From positions 1 to 11,596 of the forward strand of contig JAKAVW010000063.1 of the NCBI GenBank assembly GCA_021827445.1: a DNA stretch of 11,596 bases, written 5' to 3'. The notes below the pieces were generated by a model. It saw only the letters and a program-made list of their open reading frames with translations. It was not told where the DNA came from and did no database searches. Positions 1 through 6,926 of the stretch are shown piece after piece. The DNA is from Pseudomonadota bacterium (GTDB lineage Bacteria; Pseudomonadota; Gammaproteobacteria; Acidithiobacillales; Acidithiobacillaceae). The position numbers and the translations under genes are program-made. Each line of letters opens with the position of its first letter. Position 1 is the first letter of the stretch.

Positions 1-1
1 G

Positions 2-1189
2 CTTCGTAGCCTGATGGCCGGGATACTGATCGGTGCGGTGGCATGGCCTCATGCCCCGGCGCTGGCGGTATTGCTCATTCTCTTGCTACCCGTCTTCCGA
101 AGCCGATATCTCGCCGCTCTCGGATACTATCTGTCGGCAAGCGTTGGTCTCATATCCGGAACAGCCACTTTCTTTCCGCATGCGGGGTTGGCTTTGGGGA
201 TGGCTTTTTGGGTGGCTTCGGCGGCTGTACTGGCCCTGCCTTACCTTATCTATGACTGGTTCATCCGGCGTTTTCCTGCCCATATTGGACCGCACCTGGC
301 CGGCCTGGTAACGGTGACAGTCATCAATATCCTGCCGCCCTTGGGGGTGATTGGCTGGACCAACCCCTGGGTTGGGTCTATTGAAGCTGGCCCTGCCGGT
401 CCTGTGCTGGTGATTGGGGCGTTCATTGTCATTGTGTTGCTGAGGATATTTGGCAGCCATACATGGGCGCCAAGGGTTGTCGCCGGGGTTGTCACGGGCA
501 TCATCGCCATTTGCCAAGTTCCTCTGCCCGCTCTGCCTGCCGGGTGGGTGGCTATTGACACACACCACGGGCTGCTCAAGGGGCCGATGTCTCCCATCAT
601 CCTATCTTTCCATCTGCGTGCGGTGGTGCTTAAAAAACTGTCGGATCCACACACGCATGTCGTGATCCTGCCGGAAAGCATTGTGGGGTACTGGCTCCCC
701 GGGACCGCTGCCGTCTGGCAACCGGTAATTCAATGGACAGCAACACATTCTCGGCAAACCGTGCTGCTGGGCGCCTTGGTGCCCAAAGGGCGCGGTTACG
801 CCGATGCATTGCTCAAAATTCATGGCGGACACACTCGTATCCTGCCTGACCGCATTCCAGTGCCGTTCTCCATGTGGCATCCGTGGAACCCCATTGAGTC
901 TGCCCGCATGGCCGTCTTCGGAAGACGAGAGGCTGTCCATGTCGATGGGCAGAAGGTGGGATATTTGATTTGCTATGAGCAGTTGTTGACCTTGCCCGAG
1001 TTATCGCTGACGTTCAGTCCGCCAGAGGTCCTTATTGGCGCCGCTAATGACTGGTGGGCAAAAGGAACCAACATTCCGGAAATCCAGCGAGCATCCTTGC
1101 GCGCCTGGGCACGGTTATGGGATGTACCGGTGATTGATGCCGTGAACTATGGATATACCACGACGGTGCCAGCTATACCTCATCAGTAG
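2..1189 (+). CDS. traB: TraB-like conjugal transfer protein (Lnt/nitrilase-fold membrane protein), 5' end probably outside window
   Basis: Resembles TraB of Ti-type plasmids, a membrane protein related to apolipoprotein N-acyltransferase (Lnt). Counting from the first in-window ATG at 14, about six hydrophobic segments fill residues 5-175, followed by a carbon-nitrogen hydrolase domain. The nitrilase triad is visible: Glu221 in LPES, Lys258 in VPKGRG and Cys320 in ICYEQ. NDWWAKGTNIPEIQRASL downstream matches the family's conserved C-terminal block. The frame is open from base 2 (Leu-Arg-Ser-Leu before the ATG), and related proteins carry roughly ten more residues before the first membrane helix, so the true start is probably upstream; the ATG at 14 is the alternative. 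Lnt transfers a fatty acid from phospholipid to lipoproteins. TraB's substrate is not established, so acyl transfer here is inference. In Ti plasmids the pilin peptidase gene traF lies just upstream of traB. Confidence 0.82.
   Translation, partial: LRSLMAGILIGAVAWPHAPALAVLLILLLPVFRSRYLAALGYYLSASVGLISGTATFFPHAGLALGMAFWVASAAVLALPYLIYDWFIRRFPAHIGPHLAGLVTVTVINILPPLGVIGWTNPWVGSIEAGPAGPVLVIGAFIVIVLLRIFGSHTWAPRVVAGVVTGIIAICQVPLPALPAGWVAIDTHHGLLKGPMSPIILSFHLRAVVLKKLSDPHTHVVILPESIVGYWLPGTAAVWQPVIQWTATHSRQTVLLGALVPKGRGYADALLKIHGGHTRILPDRIPVPFSMWHPWNPIESARMAVFGRREAVHVDGQKVGYLICYEQLLTLPELSLTFSPPEVLIGAANDWWAKGTNIPEIQRASLRAWARLWDVPVIDAVNYGYTTTVPAIPHQ
94..102. repeat. CTTCCGAAG motif, copy 1 (inside traB)
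   Basis: Part of CGTCTTCCGAAG at 91-102; it encodes Val-Phe-Arg-Ser in the traB frame. One of seven copies in the window. Confidence 0.65.
913..927. repeat. CTTCGGAAG motif, copy 2, full 15-bp palindrome (inside traB)
   Basis: CGTCTTC-G-GAAGACG at 913-927: perfect 7-bp arms around a single central base, the most complete copy and probably closest to a consensus. Confidence 0.7.
1152..1179 (+). promoter_or_regulatory. Paired GATATACC/GCTATACC elements before the LPD7 gene
   Basis: GATATACC at 1152-1159 and GCTATACC at 1172-1179 start exactly 20 bp apart, as in the pair before trbC. Both lie in the last codons of traB, about 40-70 bases upstream of the LPD7 start at 1221. A candidate operator or promoter element for the downstream gene. 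Confidence 0.4.
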
Positions 1190-1220
1190 CAACATTCACT
1201 GGCAACGAAAGGATATCATC

Positions 1221-2867
1221 ATGGGCATTGTCGATACGATCAAGGCGAATACTCCGGCAGCACGCGAAGCCCGGAAGCATGCGGAGATGGTTGCAGAAAA
1301 CCGAGGGTTTATCCTGACCGCGGCTTCCGAAGACGGAGAAATACGTGTGCCGGTGGCCAGTAAGGGCGATCTGGTTTCCAAGCTGGATGAAGCGGCAACC
1401 AAGTGGCCGGGGCAAGTCATTGCCATTGATGCCTCCGAGACAGAGGTGTTGCGCGCCGCTGAATATGCGGCCAACCACGATATGCTCATCCAGCCAAAAG
1501 ACATTCAGAACAAAAAGCTGATTGAAGCTGTCGCCCAGCAATACGGGATGATCCCCGAAGTCTATCAGGAACTGATCGCCGAGCCGGATCATGACATAGG
1601 GTCGATGGGGCCCGTCATCGATCTCAGCAATGAGAAGATTGTTTCGGGGCATTTGTTGGCTGTGGGGGAAACTCAGCGCAATGGTGATTTGGGTGTGGAG
1701 GTTTCCGTGGCTGATGCCGATGGAAAGGTGTCTCGTGCTTTTGTTGCCTATCGAAATATCGATGAAGCGAATTTGAATGCCGTCAAAAAGCTTCCTGAAG
1801 TCGGCGGTGAAATACTGGGTAGTGAAGTGCATTTTCATATGGGCGACGGGAATGCTTCTATTGAACCTATTGGCCGGCAACATTCCTTGAGTTCGGCAGT
1901 CGACACGTCCACCGAACAGACTCAACAGGAACCCGTAATCGATTCCTCAGCAAATCCGGCAGCACCTGTGGACAAGTCAAAGATTGAGTTGCCCAAGGAA
2001 GGGGCTTTCTATCTTCTGGAGCATGGCGCAAGCCCCTACCAGTTTGACGACAAACAATCTGATTCCTATTACGCACGGGTGATTGACCATGCGGGCAAAG
2101 AAAAAGTGATTTGGGGAGTGGATCTGGAGCGCGCACTTGAATCGGCACAGGCCAATGCAGGGGAATACATCACGCTGGAAAACCAAGGGAAAAAGAGCGT
2201 TCGGGTTCAAACCAAGGACGATGATGGCAAGGAAGTATGGATAGATGCTGAGCGCAACAGTTATGAGGTCAGCGTCCTGCCCAAGGAGCAGGCCGTTCAG
2301 GAAAAAGCCCCGCCGCTACCCGCCCCTGATGTTTTGAAAGCCCCGACAGAAGATATTGCAGCGGAAATTGGGGAGATTGCCAAGGCTTCAGAATTGCCGC
2401 CTCTGGATCCGTTCACGCAAAACACGGCACCTAACCGGTCTGCGCCAGAAGCCCCAAAGTATCCCCGCAAATCCCCTCCGGAAATTCTCATGACATCCCG
2501 TAGGGGTGCACCTTACGTGAAAGACCACGGTGACCAGATCACGGTCACCCGCAGAGCCACTCTGGCGATCACCCGGCGAGGCAAAGATGAGCGGGAGCAA
2601 GCTATCGTTACGGCACTGATGGCGGCACGGGAACGATTCGGGGAACCGGTACGGATCCACGGCACCCCAGCCTTCGTCAACGAGACGATCAAGCAGGCAG
2701 TCCAGCAGGGCATCAAACTGGAACCGGTGGGTCATCATGCCGAGAAAGAGTATGCCCGAGTTCTGGCCGGTGAGCAGAAGCTGAAGGACAAAGTACTGCA
2801 AGCCGGCAGCATGGCTCCTTCGAAAAGTAAGGAAGTACACAAAGGGCAAGGGCTTGGAATTGGCTAG
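1221..2867 (+). CDS. LPD7-domain protein with duplicated modules, conjugation-associated
   Basis: A 548-aa protein. The start at 1221 follows GAAAGGA (1207-1213) at good spacing; an in-frame ATG at 1149 would overlap traB by 41 bases and lacks such a site. Residues about 440-515 look like an LPD7 domain (large polyvalent protein-associated domain 7), with the pattern 'PVRIHGTPAF...A...GIKLEPV'. Residues about 258-350 carry a module with HGASPYQF, SYYARV and WGVDLERAL, known to me from C-terminal regions of plasmid primases and relaxases. Residues 42-94 resemble the LPD7 pattern again (VIAIDASE...AANHDMLIQPKD), and 138-218 may be a diverged copy of the second module. Acidic and proline-rich linkers separate the parts (222-255, 355-425). 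There is no signal peptide or membrane helix, so it should be cytoplasmic. LPD7 usually accompanies relaxases or primases; here it stands alone without a nuclease or primase motif. Its biochemical role is unknown; a DNA-processing accessory role is inference. Confidence 0.75.
   Translation: MGIVDTIKANTPAAREARKHAEMVAENRGFILTAASEDGEIRVPVASKGDLVSKLDEAATKWPGQVIAIDASETEVLRAAEYAANHDMLIQPKDIQNKKLIEAVAQQYGMIPEVYQELIAEPDHDIGSMGPVIDLSNEKIVSGHLLAVGETQRNGDLGVEVSVADADGKVSRAFVAYRNIDEANLNAVKKLPEVGGEILGSEVHFHMGDGNASIEPIGRQHSLSSAVDTSTEQTQQEPVIDSSANPAAPVDKSKIELPKEGAFYLLEHGASPYQFDDKQSDSYYARVIDHAGKEKVIWGVDLERALESAQANAGEYITLENQGKKSVRVQTKDDDGKEVWIDAERNSYEVSVLPKEQAVQEKAPPLPAPDVLKAPTEDIAAEIGEIAKASELPPLDPFTQNTAPNRSAPEAPKYPRKSPPEILMTSRRGAPYVKDHGDQITVTRRATLAITRRGKDEREQAIVTALMAARERFGEPVRIHGTPAFVNETIKQAVQQGIKLEPVGHHAEKEYARVLAGEQKLKDKVLQAGSMAPSKSKEVHKGQGLGIG
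1324..1332. repeat. CTTCCGAAG motif, copy 3 (inside the LPD7 gene)
   Basis: Followed by ACGG, so the right arm GAAGACG is complete. It encodes Ala-Ser-Glu-Asp near residue 35. Confidence 0.65.
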
Positions 2868-2886
2868 CTGGTTAAAGGGGCGCCAC

Positions 2887-3408
2887 ATGATCCGGCAGCT
2901 GGACGTATTGGCTGTTCTGTACGCGGTCGATCACAAGCCGATGGCGTCGCTCGGTGAAGATGACCTGTTGTCTGCCCGTATTCAGTTGCTGACTGACCTG
3001 CAGGCCAGTATCGACCATGTTCGTGTGACTGAGGCGGTGAAAGAGTGTGGCATCGTGATGAGGGGCCACGGACATTTGTCGGACTGGATGGCCGCGTCGC
3101 ACGATCAGCCACTGGAAGCGGCATTGCGGATTCTGGTAACGGCAGCGGTTGGTGAATCGATGAAACAGGCGATACCAGGCGCTGTGAGTGGTGATGATGG
3201 GATTTTGAAACGTATCAACAGGATGCTGAGAGAAATGTTGGCGGCATGCGAAAGTGCCCTCGTTGGTGTTACCACCCATGTCGCTGAACGCTGTCGCCGC
3301 CAACTGGGTCAAGACCTGGCCGCCGTCATGAAGATACTGGAAGCATTCGGCATGGTTCAGAAGACGGTGACAATCCTGGCGTTGCCGGCACCAACAGCAA
3401 CGATGTAA
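2887..3408 (+). CDS. Hypothetical protein, mostly helical, 173 aa
   Basis: Not recognised. Start chosen at 2887 because AAAGGGG (2874-2880) sits six bases upstream; an ATG at 2854 in the same frame would overlap the previous gene. The gap to the LPD7 gene is 19 bases, so the two are probably co-transcribed. The sequence suggests an all-helical soluble protein with no signal peptide, no convincing membrane segment and no metal-binding motif. There are three cysteines, not in a zinc-binding arrangement. The C-terminal half (about residues 100-160) has amphipathic helices that could dimerise. Its place in a transfer operon suggests an accessory conjugation role, but nothing in the sequence assigns one. 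Confidence 0.65.
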   Translation: MIRQLDVLAVLYAVDHKPMASLGEDDLLSARIQLLTDLQASIDHVRVTEAVKECGIVMRGHGHLSDWMAASHDQPLEAALRILVTAAVGESMKQAIPGAVSGDDGILKRINRMLREMLAACESALVGVTTHVAERCRRQLGQDLAAVMKILEAFGMVQKTVTILALPAPTATM

Positions 3409-3430
3409 CCGGCATAGGTGCAATGTGTCC

Positions 3431-3438
3431 GCTATACC
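3431..3438 (+). promoter_or_regulatory. GCTATACC element upstream of the acyltransferase gene
   Basis: A single exact octamer in the 149-base gap. It is followed by a small inverted repeat partner (GCTAT at 3431-3435 with ATAGC at 3442-3446). At the 20-bp upstream register there is only a poor match (GGCATAGG, 3411-3418). Confidence 0.35.
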
Positions 3439-3495
3439 TTCATAGCAACCGCTTTCTTCTATATGAAACTGACACGCCGGAGATGGGAAGCCCGG

Positions 3496-3538
3496 CGTCT
3501 TCCGAAGTCGCTTTTGGTCAAGGCAGCTTCGGAAGACG
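3496..3538. repeat. Perfect 12-bp inverted repeat with 19-nt loop upstream of the acyltransferase gene
   Basis: CGTCTTCCGAAG at 3496-3507 is exactly complementary to CTTCGGAAGACG at 3527-3538. Each arm is itself a copy of the recurrent CTTC(C/G)GAAG motif. The right arm ends six bases before the AGAGAA-like ribosome-binding sequence (about 3544-3552). It may be a paired operator or a stem-loop affecting translation of the downstream gene; the sequence does not decide between these. Confidence 0.75.
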
Positions 3539-3557
3539 ATCACAAGAGAAAATCATC

Positions 3558-4019
3558 ATGCTCATTTTGGTTCGGCCACACGCCTCGATACTCGACGGAC
3601 CTGCCGTGGCGCTCTGGCTTGCCCGGCAACGGAATATTCGAAACGCTGTTTTTGCGGTGGACCCTGACTATGCGCGCCATCTCGTCAAGGCGCCGCTGCT
3701 CAAAATGTACGGGTGGTTAGTCGGCCGCCATCGAATGGTGGCTATGGATGGACGCCGGCCTTTTGCGCTACGCCGGGTCTTGGAGGATATGGCTGCAGGA
3801 CGAAATGTCGTGATCTTCCCCCAGGGCACGGGTTTATCTGACCCAGAGCGGCCCGATCAGCCCGGTATGGGGTGGCTGTTGCGCAAAATTCCCGGCGTTC
3901 CTGTGGTGCAGCTTCATCTGGATCATTCTCGCCGTTGGCCGTCTGTAACCGTGCAGGCTGACAACTGGTTCACTGTTGACGGAACAGGGATGCCCATGTT
4001 TCCGCGGGTTACCTGGTAA
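3558..4019 (+). CDS. Short PlsC/Aas-like acyltransferase
   Basis: A 153-aa protein of the glycerolipid acyltransferase (LPLAT) superfamily. HASILD at residues 8-13 is the HX4D catalytic motif (His8, Asp13), FPQGT at 87-91 is block III (canonical FPEGT, here Gln for Glu), and VPVVQL near 114-119 is block IV. The spacing and the FAVDPDY...RPFALRRVLEDMAAGRNVVIFPQG stretch recall the acyltransferase half of E. coli Aas, which re-acylates 2-acyl-lysophosphatidylethanolamine. The start at 3558 leaves almost nothing before HX4D and no membrane helix, so the protein is short for the family. A start at 3423 would add 45 unconvincing residues that span the inverted repeat. It ends 12 bases before the next gene. 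The substrate is unknown; lysophospholipid repair near a conjugation channel is inference. Confidence 0.75.
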   Translation: MLILVRPHASILDGPAVALWLARQRNIRNAVFAVDPDYARHLVKAPLLKMYGWLVGRHRMVAMDGRRPFALRRVLEDMAAGRNVVIFPQGTGLSDPERPDQPGMGWLLRKIPGVPVVQLHLDHSRRWPSVTVQADNWFTVDGTGMPMFPRVTW

Positions 4020-4031
4020 AGGAGTTTTCGG

Positions 4032-4805
4032 ATGACTGACATCGATGCGCTGGCTGGTCTGAATGATCTACTGAATATGGCTGACAAGCCGCAGGCGGCA
4101 AAAAAAGTGAGGCCCCCCTCGGATGGTGCCGGGCCGAAAGTGCGGCCCGTCCGGATCGGGGATGCGGAACCTGTCCAGACGGAGGCCTCAGTACAAAAAG
4201 CCGCTTCTGAAGCTGGTGATACGCAGTCCCCGGCGGATCTCGCGACCATCATGGATCGGCTCAACGGCATCGATGCCAGAGTGGAGGATATCTATCGGGA
4301 AGTGCAACTATTGCAGGGTGGCGAAGTTGAAGAAGATCCGGATGAGTCGCCACCTCCACCAGTCGTGGCCACTGAACTCGCAACAGAACCGGCACCACAA
4401 CAACCACTGATCCAGTTACCCAAGATCAATGAGGAGGTTTTGCTGGAAGCCGCTGTAGGTAAATTGTTCCAAGCATCCATGCGACTGCGTCTGTCATTTG
4501 CGATGCTGGTGGGCGCTTTTCTGGCGGTCATCGCTTTTGCTCTTGGTATGGGTTACGGAGTCATCATCGAGAGTGGCAAGTATCCATTCTGGTATGTGCA
4601 GGGTGCGGAAAAAGGCTTTGCCGCGGCATTGATCACCACGGTCGCCGCACCCGCCGGCGTCCTGCTCTTGCCGGTGATCGCCGGGGCTCTCTGGCTGGCC
4701 GCCAGAGAATTCCGGGCGGAAGGGCACATGCAATACGGCAATTATTGCCGCTGGGCCTCTCTCGCTGCTTTGCTGTTGGCCGTGGCAGCCCCGTTCCTGG
4801 TGTAG
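4032..4805 (+). CDS. Hypothetical three-helix membrane protein upstream of relaxase
   Basis: Not recognised; 257 aa. The start has a strong AAAGGAG site (4018-4024) seven bases upstream, overlapping the stop of the acyltransferase gene, so expression is probably coupled. Residues 1-60 are polar and basic-proline rich, 66-95 have coiled-coil character (IMDRLNGIDARVEDIYREVQLL), and 100-132 form an acidic, proline-rich linker. Three membrane segments follow at about 153-177, 196-224 and 239-256. There is no signal peptide; a large cytoplasmic N-terminus anchored by the C-terminus is the likely topology. The relaxase gene starts 3 bases after its stop, suggesting joint production. A membrane tether for the relaxosome is a reasonable guess, not demonstrated by any motif. 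Confidence 0.7.
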   Translation: MTDIDALAGLNDLLNMADKPQAAKKVRPPSDGAGPKVRPVRIGDAEPVQTEASVQKAASEAGDTQSPADLATIMDRLNGIDARVEDIYREVQLLQGGEVEEDPDESPPPPVVATELATEPAPQQPLIQLPKINEEVLLEAAVGKLFQASMRLRLSFAMLVGAFLAVIAFALGMGYGVIIESGKYPFWYVQGAEKGFAAALITTVAAPAGVLLLPVIAGALWLAAREFRAEGHMQYGNYCRWASLAALLLAVAAPFLV

Positions 4806-4808
4806 TGG

Positions 4809-6401
4809 ATGCCCAAGAGCACTAAAACACCAAAAACCTACATAGGATCAAAGCTCCAAAGAGAGCTGGATCGCAATAACGACCGCCATGAGCACGAGGA
4901 AGACTATCCTCTGGGCCGTGGACGACCCGTGGCCTCCCGAATCCACAATCAGGTTCATCGGTTACGCGGGTCCATGCCGAAGATTCGCTTTCATCTGCCA
5001 AGGATCGGCAACCATTATCCCGTAAAGCCCATGTCCAAAGGACCGGCTCACCAGGACGCGAAGCGGCGGGCGATGGTAAAGGTGGCTTATGTCACGAATA
5101 AAAAGCCAGGCCAGTGGCAGGCCCACGGAAAATATGCGGAACGCGAGGGTGCTCAGAAGGAAGGCGGAAAAGGCAAAGGGTTCGATGCGCGAGAGGATGA
5201 GGTTTCTTTGCACACCAGTTTGAATCAATGGCAGGAGGAGGGGGACCCTCACCTATTCAAGGTGATTCTGTCCCCGGAAGACGGCAGCGATCTGGATCTG
5301 AAAGAGTATACCCGTGTATTCATGCACAGGGTTGAAGCGCAACTCGGCAAATCGGTGGAGTGGGCGGCTATCGACCACTACAACACCTCTCATCCGCATG
5401 TGCATCTGTTGATCCGGGGGAAGGATGGTCTCCAGCTATCGCCGGATCTGATCCGGCGCGGGATGCGGAGCATGGCGGAAGATATTGCTACAGAAAGGCT
5501 GGGTTATAAGTCTGAACTGGAGGTCCTCAAAGCGCGTGAGCACGAAGTAGGCATGCGTAGGCTCACCAGCATTGATCGAGACATTGCGAAACGACAGGGC
5601 GGGGATCTGGCACATACACCGCGCACGATCATGAATGAACCCCTGACCGGCACCCATAAAGAGCTGGCGGCGCGTCGGTTGCGTATCGCTCGATTGGAAA
5701 AGCTGGAAGAGTTCGGCGTCGCTGAGAAAGTGGGATCCATGACCTGGGCACTGGAAGCGGGTTGGGAAAAAGCGCTCAAAGAAATGGAGAACCTGCAGAC
5801 GCGCACGAAGCTGGTGGCGCAAGCGCGGGCGTTGATGACCGATCCACGTTGTACGCCCGTGGTAACCCGTGTGAAGCCTGGCGAACGACTCGTCGGGCGT
5901 GTGCTGGGCACGGGCCTCGACGAGCAATATGACCGGTCCTACATTTTGGTGGAAGGGGTGGATAACAAGGCGCACCTCATTTATCAGACTGCGGGCATCG
6001 AAAAAGAACGGGCGCAACAGCATCTGCAACCCAGGGCACTGGTGGCTATCGAGGGTCGGTCTTTCGAGAAAGACGGTAAAACCATCGCTTATGCCAAGAT
6101 CACGGAATATGGACTGTCTATCCCGGATCAGAAGTGGCGTGAAACGAAGCTCCCGGATCAATCGCTCGACGATGACCTGGACTGGCGTGAAAAAGCGGGG
6201 AAGCCTCTCGCAGAGCAGGGACCTTCCACAGGGTTCGCCGCATATTGGCATACCCGGCTACTGGAACGAAGCAAGGCGCGGCAGCTGCGGAAAGCAAAAA
6301 CGACGGAGCTTCAGACGGAAGAACAGAAGGCAAGACCGGATGTGAACATCCAAAGTGGTCAGAAGCCCGCCAAAGCCCGTGGTTCTGGTGAGATCAATTA
6401 A
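4809..6401 (+). CDS. Relaxase, VirD2-like with DUF3363-type C-terminus
   Basis: A 530-aa relaxase that should nick one strand at oriT and pilot it to the recipient. The metal-binding histidine motif is clear: AIDHYNTSHPHVHLLIRG, with Asp189-His190 and His197-x-His199. FKVILSPEDGSDL (150-162), upstream of it, is also typical of VirD2-like relaxases with DUF3363. The catalytic tyrosine is uncertain: Tyr94 in KVAYVTNK or Tyr109 in HGKYAEREG, where relatives have a conserved YxxR(D/E)G. Helical motifs after the nuclease domain (ERLGYKSELEV, RRLTSIDRDIA) fit the family. The C-terminal half (about 280-440) matches DUF3363 in outline, and the last 90 residues are charged and probably disordered. It has only a weak ribosome site and starts 3 bases after the preceding stop, suggesting translational coupling. 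No oriT was identified nearby. Confidence 0.9.
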   Translation: MPKSTKTPKTYIGSKLQRELDRNNDRHEHEEDYPLGRGRPVASRIHNQVHRLRGSMPKIRFHLPRIGNHYPVKPMSKGPAHQDAKRRAMVKVAYVTNKKPGQWQAHGKYAEREGAQKEGGKGKGFDAREDEVSLHTSLNQWQEEGDPHLFKVILSPEDGSDLDLKEYTRVFMHRVEAQLGKSVEWAAIDHYNTSHPHVHLLIRGKDGLQLSPDLIRRGMRSMAEDIATERLGYKSELEVLKAREHEVGMRRLTSIDRDIAKRQGGDLAHTPRTIMNEPLTGTHKELAARRLRIARLEKLEEFGVAEKVGSMTWALEAGWEKALKEMENLQTRTKLVAQARALMTDPRCTPVVTRVKPGERLVGRVLGTGLDEQYDRSYILVEGVDNKAHLIYQTAGIEKERAQQHLQPRALVAIEGRSFEKDGKTIAYAKITEYGLSIPDQKWRETKLPDQSLDDDLDWREKAGKPLAEQGPSTGFAAYWHTRLLERSKARQLRKAKTTELQTEEQKARPDVNIQSGQKPAKARGSGEIN

Positions 6402-6458
6402 TTATCTCCGTATGGTGGCCGCTATACCATCAAGGTGGACATGGAAGGATAATGAAAA
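6402..6458 (+). promoter_or_regulatory. Short intergenic region with GCTATACC element before the RHH gene
   Basis: A 57-base gap holding GCTATACC at 6421-6428, 30 bases before the RHH/trb start, a small inverted repeat ATGGT (6412-6416) with ACCAT (6426-6430) overlapping it, and the GGAAGGA ribosome site at 6443-6449. It is a candidate promoter or operator for the RHH-trb genes. No good -35 box is visible. Confidence 0.35.
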
Positions 6459-6926
6459 ATGGCATTACCGGTTTTTGCGCGAATCAAGGTGGAGGAGGCG
6501 TATGCCCAGAGGCTGCGGGTAGAAGCGGCCGAACGCCGCTTGTCTCATGCGGTGCTTGCGACGGAATACGTCATGCGCGGCATGGATGCGGTGTCTTCGG
6601 AAGATGTTACTGGCCTGGTTGCTTTCGAGCGGCGTATTGCGGCGACTATCCTTGCCGGTCGGGCGGATATCGAGGCATTGCAAGCCGAGTTGGATACGGT
6701 AGCCGCCATGCTGGACCTGTTTGTCAAGGTGATGCTGGTCCATCTGCCGGAACCCTCCGGGGATGAAAAAGAAGCTATCGGTGCATCCGCTCTGCAGCGC
6801 TATGACCGATTTATCAAGCAAGTGGCGGAAACCGGATTTGATCGGGATCGACCTCGGGCGATCCGGAAGATTGCGATCCTGCTGGGTCAAAAGATCGCCG
6901 TGGATGAGGACGGTGGTGATGAGTGA
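6459..6926 (+). CDS. Probable ribbon-helix-helix protein (relaxosome accessory or trb regulator)
   Basis: A 155-aa protein. The start at 6459 follows GGAAGGA; an out-of-frame ATG at 6452 is a shadow. Residues 4-45 (VFARIKVEEAYAQRLRVEAAERRLSHAVLATEYVMRGMD) fit a ribbon-helix-helix fold: a short beta strand with alternating polar residues, then two helices split by a 'RRLS' turn. MobC/TraK-like relaxosome proteins and plasmid repressors use this fold to bind DNA as dimers. The remainder is helical, with a probable dimerisation segment at about 50-95 and a basic region near 125-145. The stop overlaps the trbB start by 8 bases, so the two are coupled. It lies between the relaxase and trb genes, as expected for a protein serving both DNA processing and autoregulation. 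The assignment is by pattern only, and a specific family cannot be named. Confidence 0.6.
   Translation: MALPVFARIKVEEAYAQRLRVEAAERRLSHAVLATEYVMRGMDAVSSEDVTGLVAFERRIAATILAGRADIEALQAELDTVAAMLDLFVKVMLVHLPEPSGDEKEAIGASALQRYDRFIKQVAETGFDRDRPRAIRKIAILLGQKIAVDEDGGDE
6595..6603. repeat. CTTCGGAAG motif, copy 6 (inside the RHH gene)
   Basis: Context TCTTCGGAAGA, with one further matching base on each side. It encodes Ser-Ser-Glu-Asp near residue 46. Copies 4 and 5 form the inverted repeat at 3496-3538. Confidence 0.65.

Larger units (their letters stand above)
3409..3557 (+). other. 149-base intergenic region, probable regulatory region
   Basis: The only sizeable non-coding gap before the trbB-trbC junction. 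It contains GCTATACC at 3431-3438 and a 12-bp inverted repeat (3496-3507 with 3527-3538) ending a few bases before the ribosome-binding region of the acyltransferase gene. An ORF reading through from 3423 would add 45 residues to the acyltransferase, but these lack family motifs or hydrophobicity and I treat them as non-coding. There is no T-run after the hairpin, so it does not look like an intrinsic terminator. A promoter or operator, or an origin of transfer, is possible. Confidence 0.5.

Noticed and set aside
328..845. IncP nic-like TATCCTGC at 328-335 and 838-845
   Set aside because: Both lie inside traB coding sequence, with no flanking inverted repeat placed as in an oriT. The short match is easily due to chance.
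1173..1925. Minus-strand open frame of 250 codons
   Set aside because: Antisense to the LPD7 gene, with composition of a shadow frame.
3496..3538. Inverted repeat as an intrinsic terminator
   Set aside because: No run of T follows the stem, and the loop is long.
3423..3557. Upstream extension of the acyltransferase gene to ATG 3423
   Set aside because: The added 45 residues lack hydrophobic or family features and span the perfect inverted repeat, while ATG 3558 has a ribosome-site-like sequence. It is not excluded outright, since HX4D would otherwise start at residue 8.
5436..6251. Minus-strand open frame of 271 codons
   Set aside because: Antisense to the relaxase, with no motifs and no convincing ribosome site.
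6452..6766. 104-codon + strand frame from ATG 6452
   Set aside because: It overlaps the RHH gene in another frame. It is glycine/cysteine-rich with no motifs, and the ribosome site serves 6459 better.
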